27,248 nt of DNA, taken from NCBI GenBank assembly GCA_022360275.1, contig JAKSDC010000222.1, positions 1 through 27,248 on the forward strand, written 5' to 3'. The notes under the pieces are model-generated. The model made no database searches, was not told the DNA's origin, and was given only the letters and a program-made list of their open reading frames with translations. A program made the position numbers and the translations under genes. Positions 1 through 7,655 of the stretch are shown here, in pieces. Source of the stretch: Chlorobiales bacterium. GTDB taxonomy: Bacteria > Bacteroidota > Chlorobiia > Chlorobiales > Chlorobiaceae. Position 1 is the stretch's first letter. The number at the start of each line of letters is the position of its first letter.

Positions 1-105
1 ACAGTTCGCGGGGCCGAAAGCGCCCGTTACAGGCTGCATAAAAAACTCGGCCTGTCAAAACACGAATCGATAAGGAATTACCTGCACACCATAACAGAGG
101 GCTGA
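1..105 (+). CDS. C-terminal fragment of a LuxR-like HTH transcriptional regulator
   Basis: An open frame runs in from the left edge and stops at TGA 103-105, so only the last 34 residues are visible. They read as the recognition-helix end of a LuxR/GerE-type helix-turn-helix: a V-x-G-x-E-S-x-R-Y-R-L segment, then K-K-L-G-L-S, then a final helix ending N-Y-L. This pattern is common at the C-terminus of two-component or sensor-type regulators in Bacteroidota/Chlorobiota, where it contacts DNA. The upstream sensory or receiver part lies outside the window, so ligand and targets cannot be inferred. The stop codon sits inside a strong hairpin that should end transcription. The HTH reading rests on a short fragment only. 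Confidence 0.6.
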   Translation, partial: TVRGAESARYRLHKKLGLSKHESIRNYLHTITEG

Positions 106-119
106 CACACAGCCCTCTG
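95..119. terminator. Perfect 10-bp hairpin between convergent genes
   Basis: CAGAGGGCTG (95-104) pairs perfectly with CAGCCCTCTG (110-119) around a 5-base loop. It overlaps the stop codon of the plus-strand regulator and lies 12 bases beyond the 3' end of the minus-strand aldehyde dehydrogenase. There is no clean T-run on either side (TTATGG follows on the minus strand, CAAAAG on the plus), so it is probably a bidirectional, partly Rho-assisted terminator or RNA 3'-end stabiliser. Confidence 0.65.
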
Positions 120-131
120 CAAAAGCCGACC

Positions 132-1505
132 CTAACCGAAACACATCGACTTCACATTCACGAACTCGCGGATGCCGTAATGGGACAGCTCGCGGCCGTA
201 ACCGGAGTGCTTGATCCCCCCAAAAGGCAAACGGGGGTCCGATTTCACCATCGCATTGACAAAACAGTTCCCTGCATCGAGCCGCCCGGCAACCGCTCTT
301 GCCCGTTCGGGATCGGTTGAAAAAACTGCCGACCCGAGGCCATAGGGACTGTCATTGGCAATACTTACCGCATTATCATCGTCACTGGCCTCAATAACGG
401 TGGCCACAGGGCCGAATGTCTCCTCGCCATACACCGCCATTCCGGGAGAAACATCAGTCACGACCGTCGCCGGGTAAAAGAACCCTTTCATCTGCGGGAC
501 TTCTCCGCCGCACAGTACCGTGGCACCAAGTTCGCGGCTCCGCTCGACCTGACGGTGAAGCTCATCTCTGAGGTCCTTTCTCGCAATCGGTCCGATCCGC
601 ACCGACGGATCGAAAGGATCACCCATTTTCGTATTGCCCATCTTTTGGAGTAGCATCTCTTCAAAACGAGATTTAATCGAACGGTGCACAATAAAACGTT
701 TTGCCGCAACGCAGCTCTGGCCTGCATTCAGCAGACGCGAGGCTACGCAAACATCCACCGCCTGAAGAAGATCGGCATCGTCGAGCACAAGATACGGGTC
801 GTTCCCCCCCAGCTCGAGAACACATCGTTTCAGTGCTCTGCCGGCTTTCTCGGCAACGGCCATTCCCGCTCCGGTACTTCCCGTGATCGAGACCGCTTTG
901 ATAACCGGATGGGCAATAATGTCACCAACTACCCGATTGACATCCTCCAGTTCTATGTGCAATGTCCTGTAGAGATTCAAAGGAAAACCGGCTTCTCTGA
1001 AAATACTTTCAAGAGCTATGGCCGACCCGGTGACATTTGGCGCGTGCTTGATCACGACACCATTGCCGGCCATCATGACGGCAGCGGCAAAACGAATCAC
1101 CTGCCAGAAAGGAAAATTCCATGGCATAACCCCAAGCACGACCCCAAGAGGCTCGAAAGCCACCAGTCCGGTCATGCCGTCGACATCGACCGTTTCCTCC
1201 TCCAGGAATCGTTCGGCATGTTCGGCATAAAAATCACATACCCAGGCACATTTATCAACTTCGGCCACAGCCTCCTTGAACGGTTTACCCATCTCAAGAC
1301 TTATCATCCTTCCATGCTCCTCTTTTTGCTCCCTAAGGAGGTCGGCCAGGCGACTCATAGCCACTTTGCGCTTGCCGACAGGAGTGTCCCTCCACAGCTC
1401 CGCCGCATGCTGTGCGGATTGAAGCAGCTCTTCTACGGCGGCTGAGGTCATAGCCGGATATTCAGCAAGAATTTCTTCTGTTGCAGGATTTATGGTAATA
1501 ATCAT
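132..1505 (-). CDS. gabD: NAD(P)-dependent succinate-semialdehyde-type aldehyde dehydrogenase
   Basis: A 457-residue member of the aldehyde dehydrogenase superfamily, which oxidises an aldehyde to its acid with NAD(P)+. The oxyanion-hole Asn is in P-W-N-F-P (residue 130), the cofactor loop is G-S-T-G-A-G (209-214), the catalytic Glu is in E-L-G-G (231) and the catalytic Cys is in G-Q-S-C (265). The C-terminal F-G-G-I-K-x-S-G-Y-G-R-E-L motif and the short length fit the succinate-semialdehyde dehydrogenase group (GabD1-like) better than betaine-aldehyde or CoA-acylating enzymes. The product would be succinate in the cytoplasm. The gene follows rsgA by 110 bases and may have its own promoter. 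Substrate is inferred from family resemblance; another short-chain semialdehyde is possible. The symbol is tentative. Confidence 0.8.
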   Translation of the reverse strand: MIITINPATEEILAEYPAMTSAAVEELLQSAQHAAELWRDTPVGKRKVAMSRLADLLREQKEEHGRMISLEMGKPFKEAVAEVDKCAWVCDFYAEHAERFLEEETVDVDGMTGLVAFEPLGVVLGVMPWNFPFWQVIRFAAAVMMAGNGVVIKHAPNVTGSAIALESIFREAGFPLNLYRTLHIELEDVNRVVGDIIAHPVIKAVSITGSTGAGMAVAEKAGRALKRCVLELGGNDPYLVLDDADLLQAVDVCVASRLLNAGQSCVAAKRFIVHRSIKSRFEEMLLQKMGNTKMGDPFDPSVRIGPIARKDLRDELHRQVERSRELGATVLCGGEVPQMKGFFYPATVVTDVSPGMAVYGEETFGPVATVIEASDDDNAVSIANDSPYGLGSAVFSTDPERARAVAGRLDAGNCFVNAMVKSDPRLPFGGIKHSGYGRELSHYGIREFVNVKSMCFG

Positions 1506-1615
1506 TGTTGTTGCTTTTCAGTTTTTTTCAATATGCGAGTACAAAACCAACTGTAAATGTAAGTGCATTTTTTGCATTCTGGAAAACAGTTTCGGAAAAG
1601 ACCCTCTTTTAGCTA

Positions 1616-2560
1616 TTACTCGAGTGTTCCATATATGGCCAGATAACTCTCATACCGTTTGACATCGATCTCACCGTCCTCGACGGCCTGCATGACACCG
1701 CATGAAGGTTCCACCGTATGCGTACAGGACGAAAATGCACACTCCCTCATCGGCACAAGAAACTCCGGGAAATAAAACCTGAGGTTGCCTCTCGTAATAT
1801 CGGAAAGACTGAACTCCCTGATCCCCGGCGTATCAATCACGTAGCCTCCTTCAGGCAAACCAAGCATCACCGCATTCGTGGTGGCATGCACCCCCCTGAG
1901 ATTCCAGGAACTGATCTCGGCAGTTTTCAGCCGTTCCTCGCCGACAAGCATATTGATAAGCGTGGATTTGCCAACCCCTGAATGTCCACTGAATGCAGAA
2001 ACTTTTTCGGCAAGCATATCGCGAAGCATCGCAATTCCCTCCCCGTTTTCAGCACTCGCGCAACAAACAGCATAACCCATTTTATGATAAGGAGTCATCA
2101 GTTCCTCCACCAGTTTGCGGTCGGAGATATCCATCTTGTTGACAATAACGATAACCGGCAGATGCTCCGATTCCGCAAACACCAGATAGCGGTCGATCAA
2201 GCGCGTATTGAGTGGAGGCTCTGCCGACGACACGACGACGGCAAGCTGATCGATATTGGCAGCTATAACCTGAATTTTCTCTTTACTGCGATTGCGCCGC
2301 ACGTCCCTCTTTCTCACAAGCGCGGTACGGCGTTTCAACACAAGGGTAATAACCCCTTCCACCTCTTCCCCGCCTGCGGTAACCGTCACTGCCGCATGAT
2401 CTCCGACGGCAACAAGACCGGTCTCCGGATTATCAGTTTTTGTACCCTTGAATGTCGTGCACAGGCAACGCTCTCCATCCTCCCGCTCGACAAGATACAT
2501 TCCTCCCCGAGCCTCGATAACGACTCCTTCAAATTCAACACCTTCTTCCAGTCCGCTCAT
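1616..2560 (-). CDS. rsgA: Small ribosomal subunit biogenesis GTPase RsgA
   Basis: A 314-residue circularly permuted GTPase that acts in late maturation of the 30S subunit. An N-terminal OB-fold (about 1-80) precedes a G domain with motifs in permuted order: G4 N-K-M-D at 141-144, G5 C-A-S-A around 167-170, G1 G-H-S-G-V-G-K-S at 192-199, and G3 D-T-P-G at 243-246. A C-terminal zinc knuckle follows with C274, C279, H281 and C287. Length is normal for the family. The gene starts 24 bases after the recG stop on the same strand, so the two are probably co-transcribed. Confidence 0.95.
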   Translation of the reverse strand: MSGLEEGVEFEGVVIEARGGMYLVEREDGERCLCTTFKGTKTDNPETGLVAVGDHAAVTVTAGGEEVEGVITLVLKRRTALVRKRDVRRNRSKEKIQVIAANIDQLAVVVSSAEPPLNTRLIDRYLVFAESEHLPVIVIVNKMDISDRKLVEELMTPYHKMGYAVCCASAENGEGIAMLRDMLAEKVSAFSGHSGVGKSTLINMLVGEERLKTAEISSWNLRGVHATTNAVMLGLPEGGYVIDTPGIREFSLSDITRGNLRFYFPEFLVPMRECAFSSCTHTVEPSCGVMQAVEDGEIDVKRYESYLAIYGTLE

Positions 2561-2584
2561 ATAACTCTCTCCCTGAATAATCTC

Positions 2585-4684
2585 TCATCCGATATCCGCA
2601 AGAGCATACTTTCCATGGTAATGCTTTTTGTAATGTTCCCTGATTATTCTGTGCGCGCTTTCCCGTAACCCCGGGTCACGCTCCACGATCTCAAATGCCG
2701 CCCTGCGAGCAGAACGCATGATATCGTAATCCTTTAGAATATCGGCAACTTTCAACCCGGACATCACTCCTGACTGCTCCCTGCCAAGCACATTTCCCAC
2801 ACCGCGCAATGCGGCATCGATCTCCGACAGCCTGAACCCGTCACCGGTGCTTTCCATTGCCGAAAGCCGTTGAGAAGCATCCGCACCAAGTTTCGCATGC
2901 AACAGGAAGCAATATGACTGATGCTCCCCCCTTCCGACCCTTCCCCGTAACTGGTGCAGTTGTGCAAGTCCGAAGCGTTCCGCATGCTCGATAACCATAA
3001 TCGTTGCGTTCGGCACATCGACCCCGACTTCGATGACGGTAGTTCCAACAAGCAGGTCGAGCTTACCCGATCTGAAAGCTTCCATCACCCGCTCTTTCTC
3101 CCGGGAAGACATCTGCCCGTGAATCAAACCCGCACGAATGCCCTTCAGAAGATCGTCGCGAAGCCGGACATAACTCTCCGTTGCAGCTTCGAGATCCATT
3201 TTCTCAGACTCTTCAACAAGAGGATAGACAATATAAGCCTGTCTGCCCTGATCAACTTCCTGACGAAGAAATCGGAAAACCCCTGATTTATCACTCTCCC
3301 TGCAACAGCGGGTGACGATATTTTTTCTACCGCCCGGAAGCTTATCGATAACCGTTACATCGAGATCGCCGAATACACCCATGCTGAGCGTTCTCGGGAT
3401 AGGCGTTGCAGTCATGAGCAACACATGCGGATTACCCGCCTTATCCCGAAGCGCTTTACGCTGCATGACACCGAAACGGTGCTGCTCATCGATGACCGCC
3501 AGTCCGAGCTTCTTAAACCGCACATCTTCTTCTATAACAGCATGAGTCCCCACAAGAATGTGAAGCTCGCCTTTTTCAAGCCGTTCAAGCATTTCGAGGC
3601 GCTCTTTTTTCTGCTGCCTCCCCCCAAGAAATCCTGTCTGCAGCCCGAGAGGCTCTGCATAGCTGCGCATGACCATGTAGTGCTGAAACGCAAGGATTTC
3701 CGTCGGTGCCATAAAGGCCGCCTGCAAGCCGTTGTCAGCAGCAAGCGTCACGGCAAACATGGCAACGAGGGTCTTGCCGGAACCGACGTCTCCCTGCAAC
3801 AACCGGTTCATCCGCTGTCCGCTCCTGAGGTCCCGGTAAATCTCACGCACCGCTTTTTTCTGCGCATCGGTCATACTGTATGGCAGCATTCTGTAAAGCG
3901 CAGCAGTGTAGCTGCCGGAACGCTCAAAACGCACCGCCGTTCTGTCAGCACGGCCAGAAGCCCGGCGCATTGCAAAAAAAAGCTGCGCAAAGAAGAGTTC
4001 AGACCATTTGAACCTGTAGAGCGCACGGTCGAGCATCTTGGGTGAAGAGGGAAAGTGCATCATGCGATACGCCTCATTGAGAGGCAGAAGACCATAATCC
4101 CGGACTACTCCCTCTGAAAGGTTTTCCCTGAACAGCGGCGGAAAATCGGAAAGAGCCTGCTTCATGATCCCTCTCATTCCTCTCGAGCCCAAACCGGCAC
4201 TTTTCAGCGCCTCGGAAGAAGGATATACCGGTACGATTTCTCCTTCCGCATATTCCTTGGCATCAAGATCGAGATGTTCGAACTCAGGATGCTGCATTTG
4301 CGGCTGTCGTCCGAAATATCCCACCCTGCCATGAACCATCAGGGTAGAACCTTCCCGAAATGCACTGGAAAAATAGGAAACGCCTCTGAACCAGACGAGT
4401 TCCAGAACGCCGGTCTTGTCGATAAGTTGAATTTTCAGACGGGCCCGGCCATACCTTCCTGCCTGCTTCTCAATCCGTTTTACCTTTCCGGTAACGGTCG
4501 CATGTTCTCCCTCGAAAAGATCCCCGACCGCCTTGACGGTTCTCCTGTCAAGATAGCGCCGGGGGAAAAAATCGTAGAGATCGGCAATTGTCTCGATACC
4601 CGCCTCTTTCAACAGAGCCGCCTTGCGCGGCCCGACTCCCTTGATGCGGGTAACCGGGATGTCCTTAAGGCATTCATGCACCAT
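2585..4684 (-). CDS. recG: ATP-dependent DNA helicase RecG
   Basis: A 699-residue superfamily 2 helicase that remodels stalled replication forks and branch-migrates Holliday junctions. The N-terminus has a helix-hairpin-helix-like K-G-V-G segment and a wedge/OB domain (about 50-160). The helicase core has Walker A G-D-V-G-S-G-K-T (298-305), a D-E-Q-H box (399-402), the T-A-T-P-I-P-R-T motif III region, and the RecG-typical Q-L-R-G-R-V-G-R-G motif VI. Length matches the usual 680-700 residues. It is the first gene of a leftward run into rsgA and is divergent from rpmE across 217 bases. The minus strand has TTGTCA about 50 bases upstream, but the matching -10 is poor. Confidence 0.96.
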   Translation of the reverse strand: MVHECLKDIPVTRIKGVGPRKAALLKEAGIETIADLYDFFPRRYLDRRTVKAVGDLFEGEHATVTGKVKRIEKQAGRYGRARLKIQLIDKTGVLELVWFRGVSYFSSAFREGSTLMVHGRVGYFGRQPQMQHPEFEHLDLDAKEYAEGEIVPVYPSSEALKSAGLGSRGMRGIMKQALSDFPPLFRENLSEGVVRDYGLLPLNEAYRMMHFPSSPKMLDRALYRFKWSELFFAQLFFAMRRASGRADRTAVRFERSGSYTAALYRMLPYSMTDAQKKAVREIYRDLRSGQRMNRLLQGDVGSGKTLVAMFAVTLAADNGLQAAFMAPTEILAFQHYMVMRSYAEPLGLQTGFLGGRQQKKERLEMLERLEKGELHILVGTHAVIEEDVRFKKLGLAVIDEQHRFGVMQRKALRDKAGNPHVLLMTATPIPRTLSMGVFGDLDVTVIDKLPGGRKNIVTRCCRESDKSGVFRFLRQEVDQGRQAYIVYPLVEESEKMDLEAATESYVRLRDDLLKGIRAGLIHGQMSSREKERVMEAFRSGKLDLLVGTTVIEVGVDVPNATIMVIEHAERFGLAQLHQLRGRVGRGEHQSYCFLLHAKLGADASQRLSAMESTGDGFRLSEIDAALRGVGNVLGREQSGVMSGLKVADILKDYDIMRSARRAAFEIVERDPGLRESAHRIIREHYKKHYHGKYALADIG

Positions 4685-4771
4685 AGACGCGCCCTATCCC
4701 TGCACACCCATCGATACCTTTCCCCTGTAAACTGACAAACCGACCGCGGGACACTGCACCCTTTTCGAGGC

Positions 4772-4801
4772 ACGCATCTGCCGAAACGCTCAGTTCAGGA
4801 T
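4772..4801 (+). repeat. Dispersed repeat, copy 1 (upstream of rpmE)
   Basis: Bases 4783-4801 (GAAACGCTCAGTTCAGGAT) are identical to 18941-18959 on the same strand. The match extends leftward with mismatches (ACGnnTCTGnn before the core), giving about 26 of 30 identical positions. The core ends a few bases before the proposed rpmE -35 element. It could be a regulatory site or the end of a small dispersed element; the sequence does not decide. Confidence 0.75.
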
Positions 4802-4805
4802 TACT

Positions 4806-4834
4806 TTGCTTACCCATAAAAAATCTTGTATATT
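4806..4834 (+). promoter_or_regulatory. Candidate sigma-70-type promoter for rpmE-frr
   Basis: TTGCTT (4806-4811) and TATATT (4829-4834) are separated by 17 bases. The -10 matches the consensus at 5 of 6 positions; the -35 is weak (TTG only). It lies about 65 bases upstream of the rpmE start and directly downstream of a repeated 19-base sequence. This is inference from consensus only. Confidence 0.45.
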
Positions 4835-4901
4835 GGCCGGTAAATTATTTTATTGCCGAACACAAAACTGTACCTCTTGTCAGATAAGGTAAAACCATGT
4901 C

Positions 4902-5129
4902 ATGAAAAAAGATATTCACCCGAAGTATACGAAAGTTACTGTTACCTGCGCCAACTGCGGCAACACTTTTGAAACACGGTCTACCAGGCCGTCCATTAAA
5001 GTCGATATCTGCAGCAACTGCCACCCTTTCTACACCGGCAAACAGGTTCTGGTCGACACTGCCGGACGTGTTGAACGCTTCCAGAAACGATTTGCCAAAA
5101 AATCGGCCTCCTCGTCTGACTCCAAGTAG
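4902..5129 (+). CDS. rpmE: 50S ribosomal protein L31 (zinc-binding form)
   Basis: A 75-residue protein of the large ribosomal subunit. The N-terminus M-K-K-D-I-H-P-K-Y is characteristic of L31. Two Cys pairs, C16-x-x-C19 and C37-x-x-C40, show that this is the zinc-binding C+ form rather than the zinc-independent paralogue. The following H-P-F-Y-T-G-K-Q segment is a family hallmark. The Ser-rich tail is an ordinary extension. A nearby ATG at 4893 is followed at once by a stop, so the start at 4902 is secure. frr follows after 45 bases on the same strand, so the two translation genes probably share a transcript. Confidence 0.97.
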   Translation: MKKDIHPKYTKVTVTCANCGNTFETRSTRPSIKVDICSNCHPFYTGKQVLVDTAGRVERFQKRFAKKSASSSDSK

Positions 5130-5174
5130 ACACCTGCCTGCGGTCTCTGAAAAACCTAAACGATACGAAACGTT

Positions 5175-5735
5175 ATGAGCGTAAGAGAAATCATTCAAAA
5201 GGTGGAAGCGAAAATGAAAAAATCTCTTGAAAGCTTCCGGCATGAGATCGCAGCAATACGGACAGGAAAGGCAACTACCGCTCTGCTTGACCGTGTAAAA
5301 GCCGATGCCTATGGACAATTAATGCCGCTCAAGCAGCTGGGTAATGTAGGCGTTCAGGATGCCCATACCCTTATGGTTCAAGTATGGGACAAATCAATGG
5401 TTTCCGCTGTGGAGAAAGCCATCCGGGATGCGAATCTCGGGCTCAACCCGGCAGCGGAAGGCCAGAGCATCAGGGTAAGCATCCCTCCTCTTACGGAAGA
5501 ACGCCGCAAGGAATATGTCAAACTCACCAAGAAGTATGGAGAAGATGGGAAGATAGCCCTCCGCAATCTTCGCAGGGAGATCCTGCATGGCGTGGACAAG
5601 CTCGAAAAGGACAAGGAGATCAGTGAAGATGAGAAAAGCCGAAGCAAAAAGGAGGCCGATGACCTTGTTCACAAATACGAAAAACAGATCAACGACCTGA
5701 TCGCCCAGAAAGAAAAAGAAATCATGGAAGTGTAG
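5175..5735 (+). CDS. frr: Ribosome recycling factor
   Basis: A 186-residue protein that, with EF-G, splits the post-termination ribosome. Length is standard. The family signature is clear: a long helical segment near the start with R-H-E and A-I-R-T-G-K-A, then the P-L-x-Q-L-G-N-V region (usually P-L-x-Q-x-A-x-V), and I-P-P-L-T-E-E-R-R-K-E near the hinge into the long C-terminal three-helix arm. The start ATG has no obvious Shine-Dalgarno sequence. The stop codon lies inside the 3' end of the opposing bchY gene, with a 14-base convergent overlap. Confidence 0.97.
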   Translation: MSVREIIQKVEAKMKKSLESFRHEIAAIRTGKATTALLDRVKADAYGQLMPLKQLGNVGVQDAHTLMVQVWDKSMVSAVEKAIRDANLGLNPAAEGQSIRVSIPPLTEERRKEYVKLTKKYGEDGKIALRNLRREILHGVDKLEKDKEISEDEKSRSKKEADDLVHKYEKQINDLIAQKEKEIMEV

Positions 5736-6969
5736 GAGTAAAGTACTCCTTCATTTTTCTGAACACATCCTTTCTTCCCAGAAGACCTGCAACCATTCCA
5801 AGCACCGTTCCGGCGCCAGCAGCAAAGAACACCGGCCTGGAAGAGATGTTGTTGGTATAGTAGATTGCCGGAATTCCCCTCTCCTTTGCAAAACTGTCCA
5901 GCGACGTGGTACCGATGACAAGATCCGGCTCATACTTCATGACAGCTTGCATATCTTCTTCGAGAAATTTCCTGTAGCGAATCTCGGTACCCAGCATGGA
6001 AAGAAGCTGGTGGTCTTCTTCCCCGAGAGCCGTTCTTGCAATAGAGGTGGAGGCGTAAGGCACGTCGAGCCCCGCTTCGAGCAGCAGCCTGACGACGGGC
6101 AGTTCATTGCCCTCGTATCCCGCAACGATTACCTTTCCGGAAAGATTGGCGAACTTTTCAATGACCGTGGCTGCTTTTTCTTTTTCCTCGGCGGCAACCT
6201 GACGAACCGTTTCCATATCGAGTTCGAGAACCTCGCCGATCTGCTCGATCCATCCTGCGGTTGCTCCAGCTCCAACCGGATTTCCGGAGATAGTCAGAAT
6301 CCCCTTCTTTTCAAGCAGTGACGCGGTCCTTTCATAAAAGGGATGCAGAATTGCACAGGCTTCTACCTTTCCTGCCTCGACATAATCCTCGAGTTCCGTC
6401 CCGGGCAGAGCGATAACCGATTCGACCCCGATCCGTTGCAAGACCGCACCTATGGCCATGGCATCAACCGGAAAAATCTCGCCGACGACAAGCAGTGACT
6501 TTTCTCTTTTCGGTGCACCGAAATCAGCAAACCGCCCGAGCAGTGTAGAAACCGCAACATCTTTCGCTTCAGGATGGGACTTGATCTGGAAAGCGGGTAA
6601 CCGTACAAGCTGCACCTGGGCATTTCCGGCTTTTTCCGGCAACAGTTCTTCCGCAATTCCCGCCGTCTCGGCAACACAGGTGCTGACAACCGGTATAAAG
6701 GTTACTGCCGGATCATCGGCGATCTGTTCAATAGTGGCCCGCACATCATCAATCATGGTACCACCGGAAATCTGAACATTCATCAGTTCAGGCGACATGA
6801 TCGATCGCCGTGCAGCATAAAAGTGGGAAACAAAGGTTAATCCATACAGGCAACCCTGGTCGGCAACAAGGCAAACCCTTGCCCCCTCTATCCTGGTAAG
6901 AACCCGCAGTCCACCGAAAGCAGGACACATTGACTGAGGGTGGAGATTGGCACAGGTATTTTTTTCCAT
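5722..6969 (-). CDS. bchY: Chlorophyllide a reductase subunit Y
   Basis: A 415-residue subunit of the dark-operative, nitrogenase-like chlorophyllide a oxidoreductase. With BchZ it forms the catalytic component that accepts electrons from the BchX ATPase and reduces ring B of chlorophyllide a on the way to bacteriochlorophylls. The N-terminus has a Cys-rich start (C6, C15 in M-C-P-A-F-G-G, C33, C40 in Q-G-C-L-Y-G) and C98 in V-S-T-C-V-A-E, the NifD/BchN-like positions expected to supply 4Fe-4S ligands. M-S-P-E-L-M-N-V-Q-I-S-G-G-T-M is a conserved BchY stretch. bchX and bchZ are not in the window. The start is two bases after the stop of an HU-like gene, so it is probably the second gene of a two-gene transcript. 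The 3' end overlaps frr. Confidence 0.92.
   Translation of the reverse strand: MEKNTCANLHPQSMCPAFGGLRVLTRIEGARVCLVADQGCLYGLTFVSHFYAARRSIMSPELMNVQISGGTMIDDVRATIEQIADDPAVTFIPVVSTCVAETAGIAEELLPEKAGNAQVQLVRLPAFQIKSHPEAKDVAVSTLLGRFADFGAPKREKSLLVVGEIFPVDAMAIGAVLQRIGVESVIALPGTELEDYVEAGKVEACAILHPFYERTASLLEKKGILTISGNPVGAGATAGWIEQIGEVLELDMETVRQVAAEEKEKAATVIEKFANLSGKVIVAGYEGNELPVVRLLLEAGLDVPYASTSIARTALGEEDHQLLSMLGTEIRYRKFLEEDMQAVMKYEPDLVIGTTSLDSFAKERGIPAIYYTNNISSRPVFFAAGAGTVLGMVAGLLGRKDVFRKMKEYFTPTLP
5734..5758 (+). terminator. Candidate intrinsic terminator of frr, inside the bchY 3' end
   Basis: AGGAGTA (5734-5740) pairs with TACTCCT (5744-5750) around a 3-base loop and is followed by TCATTTTT on the plus strand. 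The 7-bp stem is short and AT-containing, so efficiency may be modest. The whole element lies within the last codons of the minus-strand bchY gene. Confidence 0.5.
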
Positions 6970-6971
6970 GA

Positions 6972-7469
6972 CTATTGAATTGGTACTTCAAAAGCTGAGA
7001 GGTGTTCAAAACCGTTATTGACGATCTCCTGCAGCATCTGGTCGGGCACAAAGATATATTTTCCCTCAACCTCCCTAAACGACCCAAGACCTTCAAGGGC
7101 AAGATCCCGCTTTTTTTCAAGGCTCTCTCTGAAATACCCTGAAAGAACTTTGCAAAAGGCTCCAGCCTCCGCATCCGGAAGCCCGGTTCTGGCGCCGATA
7201 ATTCGCCGTGTAGAGGAATCGACAACCGGCCTGGTAAGAAACGCAATTTTTTTCCGTGGAGGCAGAGCACGCACAACACTTTCCTGCTGTTCCTTTCTGA
7301 AAGGAATATATACCACCTTGAAATAGCCAAGTCCCTTGACGGAAACCTCCCCTTTTTCTATAAGCTCTGCAACCAGCCCGGCAACAAAGGCGTTGAGAAA
7401 TTGTATCACACGCTGTTTGTCCAGAGACAGCTTTTTTTCCAGACGTGCAACGCAGGCATCATGCTTCAT
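6972..7469 (-). CDS. Tandem HU/IHF-fold DNA-binding-like protein
   Basis: A 165-residue protein that appears to contain two diverged copies of an HU-type fold. Copy 1 has a helical pair (about 8-38), a strand turn V-S-V-K-G-L-G-Y-F-K-V (42-52), a basic arm-like stretch and a strand beginning R-K-K-I-A-F-L (72-78). Copy 2 has helices (about 102-120), the matching turn L-A-L-E-G-L-G-S-F-R-E-V (123-134) and a shorter end. Such tandem HU-like (HU-CCDC81-type) proteins are known from Bacteroidota/Chlorobiota and are thought to bind DNA, though many are uncharacterised. The gene sits immediately upstream of bchY. Function beyond probable nucleic-acid binding is unknown. Confidence 0.65.
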   Translation of the reverse strand: MKHDACVARLEKKLSLDKQRVIQFLNAFVAGLVAELIEKGEVSVKGLGYFKVVYIPFRKEQQESVVRALPPRKKIAFLTRPVVDSSTRRIIGARTGLPDAEAGAFCKVLSGYFRESLEKKRDLALEGLGSFREVEGKYIFVPDQMLQEIVNNGFEHLSAFEVPIQ

Positions 7470-7556
7470 GTCCGAACCGGTTGTTTACTGTTTCCCGAAT
7501 ACAGATACCGTCCATCTTTTTTCTTTCTCTTTGCCCGCTGAAGACTGCCAACTGAT

Positions 7557-7584
7557 TTGCTGTTATTCCAGATCAGAATATACT
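7557..7584 (+). promoter_or_regulatory. Candidate promoter of xseA
   Basis: TTGCTG (7557-7562) and TATACT (7579-7584) are spaced by 16 bases. The -10 matches 5 of 6 consensus positions; the -35 is weak. If used, transcription would begin near 7591, only about five bases before the upstream ATG at 7596. This argues for translation from the ATG at 7656. Confidence 0.4.
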
Positions 7585-7655
7585 AAAACCATTCGATGGA
7601 AATACCTAACTTACTGTTTGCAACAGCAGGCAATTTGTTTCGAAAAAAAACGCTC

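Noticed and set aside
684..1445. A 253-codon plus-strand open frame antisense to the aldehyde dehydrogenase
   Set aside because: It is a mirror of a gene with all catalytic motifs; its translation shows no recognisable domain and has composition typical of a shadow frame.
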